A DNA stretch of 64,000 nt, from the NCBI GenBank assembly GCA_041395625.1, contig JAWLAE010000001.1, positions 806,001 through 870,000 of the forward strand, in the 5' to 3' direction. Under the pieces are notes generated by a model that saw only the letters and a program-made list of their open reading frames with translations, searched no databases and was not told the origin of the DNA. Below are positions 61,630-64,000 of this stretch, piece by piece (the stretch's first letter is position 1; every line of letters starts with the position of its first letter). The translations under genes were made by a program, and so were the position numbers. This DNA comes from CADEED01 sp041395625. Lineage in GTDB: Bacteria; Pseudomonadota; Gammaproteobacteria; Steroidobacterales; Steroidobacteraceae.

Positions 61630-62918
61630 GCCGGATCGTCGATGTCATTGGGCGCGAGGTGATCGATTCCCGCGGTAATCCCACCGTCGAGGCGGACGTC
61701 AGGCTCTCGAGCGGCATAGTTGGTCGTGCCGCCGTGCCGTCCGGCGCGTCGACGGGCACACGCGAGGCGGTCGAGCTGCGCGATGGCGACAAGAAGCGGT
61801 ACCTCGGCAAGGGTGTGCTGACCGCGGTCAAGAACGTCAACACCGTGATCAGGAAGTCCCTGGTCGGCAAGAACCCCGCGGATCAGGTGGCGATCGATCA
61901 CAAAATGATCGATCTCGACGGTACGGAGAACAAGTCACGGCTGGGCGCCAACGCGTTGCTGGCCGTCTCGCTGGCGACGGCACATGCGGCCGCACAGGAC
62001 AGCGGCAAGAGATTGTGGCGCTATCTGGCGCGTGGCCGCAAGCCTGTGATGCCGGTGCCGATGATGAACATCATCAATGGCGGCGCACACGCGGACAATA
62101 ACCTCGATGTGCAGGAGTTCATGATCCTGCCGGTCGGCGCCAAGTCCTTCAGTGAAGCTGTGCGCCAGGGCGCCGAGATCTTCCATACGCTGAAGTCGAT
62201 TCTGAAGGGCAAGAAGCTTGCCACCTCGGTAGGCGATGAGGGTGGTTTCGCGCCGAATCTCGATTCGAACGATCAGGCCCTGAAGTTGATTCTGCAGGCG
62301 ATCGAGAAAGCTGGTTACAAGCCGGGCAAGGATATCTATCTGGGGCTCGATGTCGCGAGCACCGAGTTCTTCGTCAAGGGCAAGTATCTGTTGCACGGCG
62401 AGCGCCGCGAGTTCACCGCGGCGCAGTTCGCGAAGTACCTGGCACGACTCGTGGACAGGTATCCGATCATCACCATTGAAGATGGCATGTCCGAGGCGGA
62501 CTGGGACGGCTGGGCGGGCCTCACCAAGCTGTTAGGAAAGCAAGTGCAGCTGGTCGGCGATGATCTGTTCGTGACCAATACGAAGATCCTGCGCGAGGGC
62601 ATCGACAAGGGCATCGCCAACTCGATCCTGATCAAGGTGAACCAGATCGGTACGCTCACCGAGACACTGGCAGCGATCGAGATGGCCACCGAGGCGGGCT
62701 ACACGGCGGTAGTTTCACATCGCTCCGGTGAGACGGAAGACGCGACGATTGCCGACATTGCGGTGGCGACAGCGGCGACTCAGATCAAGACGGGGTCGAT
62801 GTCGCGTTCGGACCGGATCGCCAAGTACAACCAGTTGTTGCGAATCGAGGGCGAGCTGGGTGGGAAGGTGGCGTATGCGGGGCGCGATGCGTTTCCGATG
62901 AAGTTGGGTTCGAAGTAA
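61626..62918 (+). CDS. eno: Enolase
   Basis: A 430-aa glycolytic enzyme converting 2-phosphoglycerate to PEP and a degradosome component in many gammaproteobacteria. Seen are the start IVDVIGREVIDSRGNPTVEA, AVPSGASTGTREAVELRDGD, metal ligands in LGLDVASTEFF, TIEDGMSEADWDGW and GDDLFVTN, the catalytic Lys in LIKVNQIGT and the signature SHRSGETEDATIAD. It ends the plus-strand run; ftsB, its usual follower, is not present here. Confidence 0.97.
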   Translation: MSRIVDVIGREVIDSRGNPTVEADVRLSSGIVGRAAVPSGASTGTREAVELRDGDKKRYLGKGVLTAVKNVNTVIRKSLVGKNPADQVAIDHKMIDLDGTENKSRLGANALLAVSLATAHAAAQDSGKRLWRYLARGRKPVMPVPMMNIINGGAHADNNLDVQEFMILPVGAKSFSEAVRQGAEIFHTLKSILKGKKLATSVGDEGGFAPNLDSNDQALKLILQAIEKAGYKPGKDIYLGLDVASTEFFVKGKYLLHGERREFTAAQFAKYLARLVDRYPIITIEDGMSEADWDGWAGLTKLLGKQVQLVGDDLFVTNTKILREGIDKGIANSILIKVNQIGTLTETLAAIEMATEAGYTAVVSHRSGETEDATIADIAVATAATQIKTGSMSRSDRIAKYNQLLRIEGELGGKVAYAGRDAFPMKLGSK

Positions 62919-63224
62919 GAGCAGAAGGGAAGGTGGCGGGCGCGGCATGCGGGGCGGGGTGAGCCGCGGTCGGTCGAGATGTGCTTGGACCGGACTTGCT
63001 TGGCGCGCGCGCGGAATTTGTGTAGGGCCGTGCAGGTCCGCCGCCGCAACGACGAGGAGCGAGAACGCGGGGCGCGCGCCGGGTTGATAGCTCGGGACGA
63101 GGTGCCCTGCGAGCGGTGTGCGCGGCTCACCCCACACCCACATGCCGCACCCGTTCATCGGCGCGGTACTCAACTTCATGACGCGGTGCAGAGTGCGGCG
63201 CAATGTGCCGGCGCCGAGTCCGGC
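62919..63224. repeat. Gene-free region with a ~207-bp imperfect inverted repeat
   Basis: 306 bp lie between the convergent eno and M24 peptidase genes. The arms GCGGCATGCGGGGCGGGGTG.. (62942-62968) and ..CACCCCACACCCACATGCCGC (63121-63148) match in inverted orientation with few changes. Inside, GGCGCGCGC (63002-63010) can pair with GCGCGCGCC (63072-63080). It may be a very long bidirectional terminator or a MITE-like insertion. It does not share the loop motif of the elements at 3495 and 4793. The rest of the region shows no gene. Confidence 0.6.
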
Positions 63225-64000
63225 TCAGACTTGAATGATCGAATCCGCCGCAGGATGGATTCGTTCGGATCCCGTGGGCGTGATCAGTGTCAGGTCTTCG
63301 AGATGCGCGCTGCCGCCGATGCCGGCCTGCATGACGGGGCAGTCGACCGAGAGGATCATGCCGGGCTCCAGCACGACGTCGCCGAGGCCCGCGGCATCCG
63401 TGTGGTACAGGCCGACGCTATGTGGACCGAAGGCCACCTTGAAATCGTGGCCGGCCTTGCGGAGCGTCTCGCGGCCCAATGCGGTGATCTCCGAGAAGCG
63501 CAGCCCCGGACGCAGCGCGTCGCGCACGGTCTCCCAGCCGAGCGCGATCGCCTTGGTGGCTTCCTGCATGGTCTTCGAGGGCTCACCGACGAATACGGTG
63601 CGCGCGAAGTCGCCGTGATACCCGGCGCCCTCGCTGACGGCGTCGAACAGGAAGGCGTCGCCGTTGCGCAGCGTGCGGTCTACACTCTCGGCCGAGACGC
63701 CGCCGATCACCATGAATACACCACGATTGCCGCGCCGCGCGGCTTCGGCGAAGAACGTCGTGCGCATCTCGCGATAACTCGCACCAGCGCGAGCCGTGCC
63801 GGCGGCGATCAGCGCGGCCCGCATGTTGGCCATGGCCGCGAGCCGCATCAACTGCAGTTCGCGCGGAGATTTGACGAGGCGGATGCGCTTCATCGTCGTG
63901 TCCGCCGGAATGACCTGCGTGGCAAAGTCAGCTGCTGCGAACAGCGCCTTGAGTTCCGCCGTATCGACGCCCACCTTGCCGCGATCGAGTCCCATCTTGC
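63225..64000 (-). CDS. M24-family metallopeptidase (Xaa-Pro dipeptidase-like), 5' end outside window
   Basis: The C-terminal ~258 residues of a pita-bread-fold peptidase; the frame continues past the right edge, so the N-terminal (creatinase-like) domain and true start are missing. The catalytic domain begins near MKRIRLVKSPRELQLMRLAA. Metal-ligand regions are LFDAVSEGAGYHGDFARTVF (two Asp), the His in FGPHSVGLYHTDAAG, VVLEPGMILSVDCPV and the final Glu in GSAHLEDLTLITPTG. It may be a proline dipeptidase or another M24 hydrolase; the exact substrate is unknown. Confidence 0.85.
   Translation of the reverse strand, partial: KMGLDRGKVGVDTAELKALFAAADFATQVIPADTTMKRIRLVKSPRELQLMRLAAMANMRAALIAAGTARAGASYREMRTTFFAEAARRGNRGVFMVIGGVSAESVDRTLRNGDAFLFDAVSEGAGYHGDFARTVFVGEPSKTMQEATKAIALGWETVRDALRPGLRFSEITALGRETLRKAGHDFKVAFGPHSVGLYHTDAAGLGDVVLEPGMILSVDCPVMQAGIGGSAHLEDLTLITPTGSERIHPAADSIIQV

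Noticed and set aside
15001..62540. Rare TTA leucine codons, often followed by G, as a regulatory code
   Set aside because: TTA is also followed by C or A (for example in pstB, rpsB, pyrH and accA) and is spread through housekeeping genes, so no pattern is supported.
1..64000. Search for tRNA or rRNA genes, CRISPR arrays, transposases, integrases and phage genes
   Set aside because: No tRNA T-loop pattern, spaced direct repeats or recognisable recombinase or phage protein was found by reading; a dedicated scan (tRNAscan-SE, CRISPRCasFinder) would settle it.

Overview
The window is a 64 kb piece of a high-GC gammaproteobacterial chromosome. The strongest evidence is the run rpsB-tsf-pyrH-frr-uppS-cdsA-dxr-rseP-bamA-skp-lpxD-fabZ-lpxA-lpxB-rnhB-dnaE-accA-tilS-pyrG-kdsA-eno (38.3-62.9 kb), a classic gammaproteobacterial order. 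kdsA between pyrG and eno, and dapC-glnD-map running away from rpsB, resemble Pseudomonas/Xanthomonas-type genomes more than enterics. High GC, many secreted proteins and a catabolic block suggest a free-living heterotroph, perhaps near Nevskiales/Steroidobacterales; that placement is inference.

Layout. (1) 0-3.5 kb: the end of a phosphate-uptake operon (pstC fragment, pstA, pstB, phoU). (2) 3.5-7 kb: a CpcT/CpeT-like secreted protein gene flanked by two related long hairpin elements, then dapD coupled to a DUF3089 lipoprotein esterase gene. (3) 7.2-12.4 kb: an envelope group with a small secreted protein, a mini-lipoprotein, a YiiX-like NlpC/P60 lipoprotein, a NarL-type response regulator with its membrane histidine kinase, and an RcnB-like protein. 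(4) 12.4-33.3 kb: accessory metabolism. It holds a PPOX/RraA-like/PhyH group facing a hydrolase/cupin/ornithine-cyclodeaminase-like group; a tightly coupled GMC oxidoreductase-MFS-acyl-CoA synthetase operon with a divergent LysR regulator; a quinone-reductase-like protein, a CorB-like protein, an FAD monooxygenase and an aldehyde dehydrogenase; and a four-gene set of GPH transporter, small protein, methyltransferase and FAD oxidase. (5) 33.3-38 kb: dapC, glnD and map on the minus strand. (6) 38-62.9 kb: translation, lipid, outer-membrane, lipid A, replication and nucleotide genes on the plus strand, often overlapping. (7) The end: a large imperfect inverted repeat and the 3' part of an M24 peptidase gene.

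The conserved genes act together in envelope building (UppS, CdsA, Dxr, RseP, BamA, Skp, LpxD/A/B, FabZ, KdsA, AccA) and in translation (S2, EF-Ts, RRF, TilS, Map). The accessory block looks like uptake and oxidation of organic substrates to carboxylates and CoA esters, but no substrate can be named from sequence.

The most interesting signal is the pair of hairpin elements at 3495-3670 and 4793-4974. Their 118-bp cores align and keep the same loop, while the stems differ in a compensatory way. Each lies just after the stop codon of the gene it follows in the sense direction. This points to a repeated element selected for folding. I saw no tRNA, rRNA, CRISPR, transposase or phage gene.
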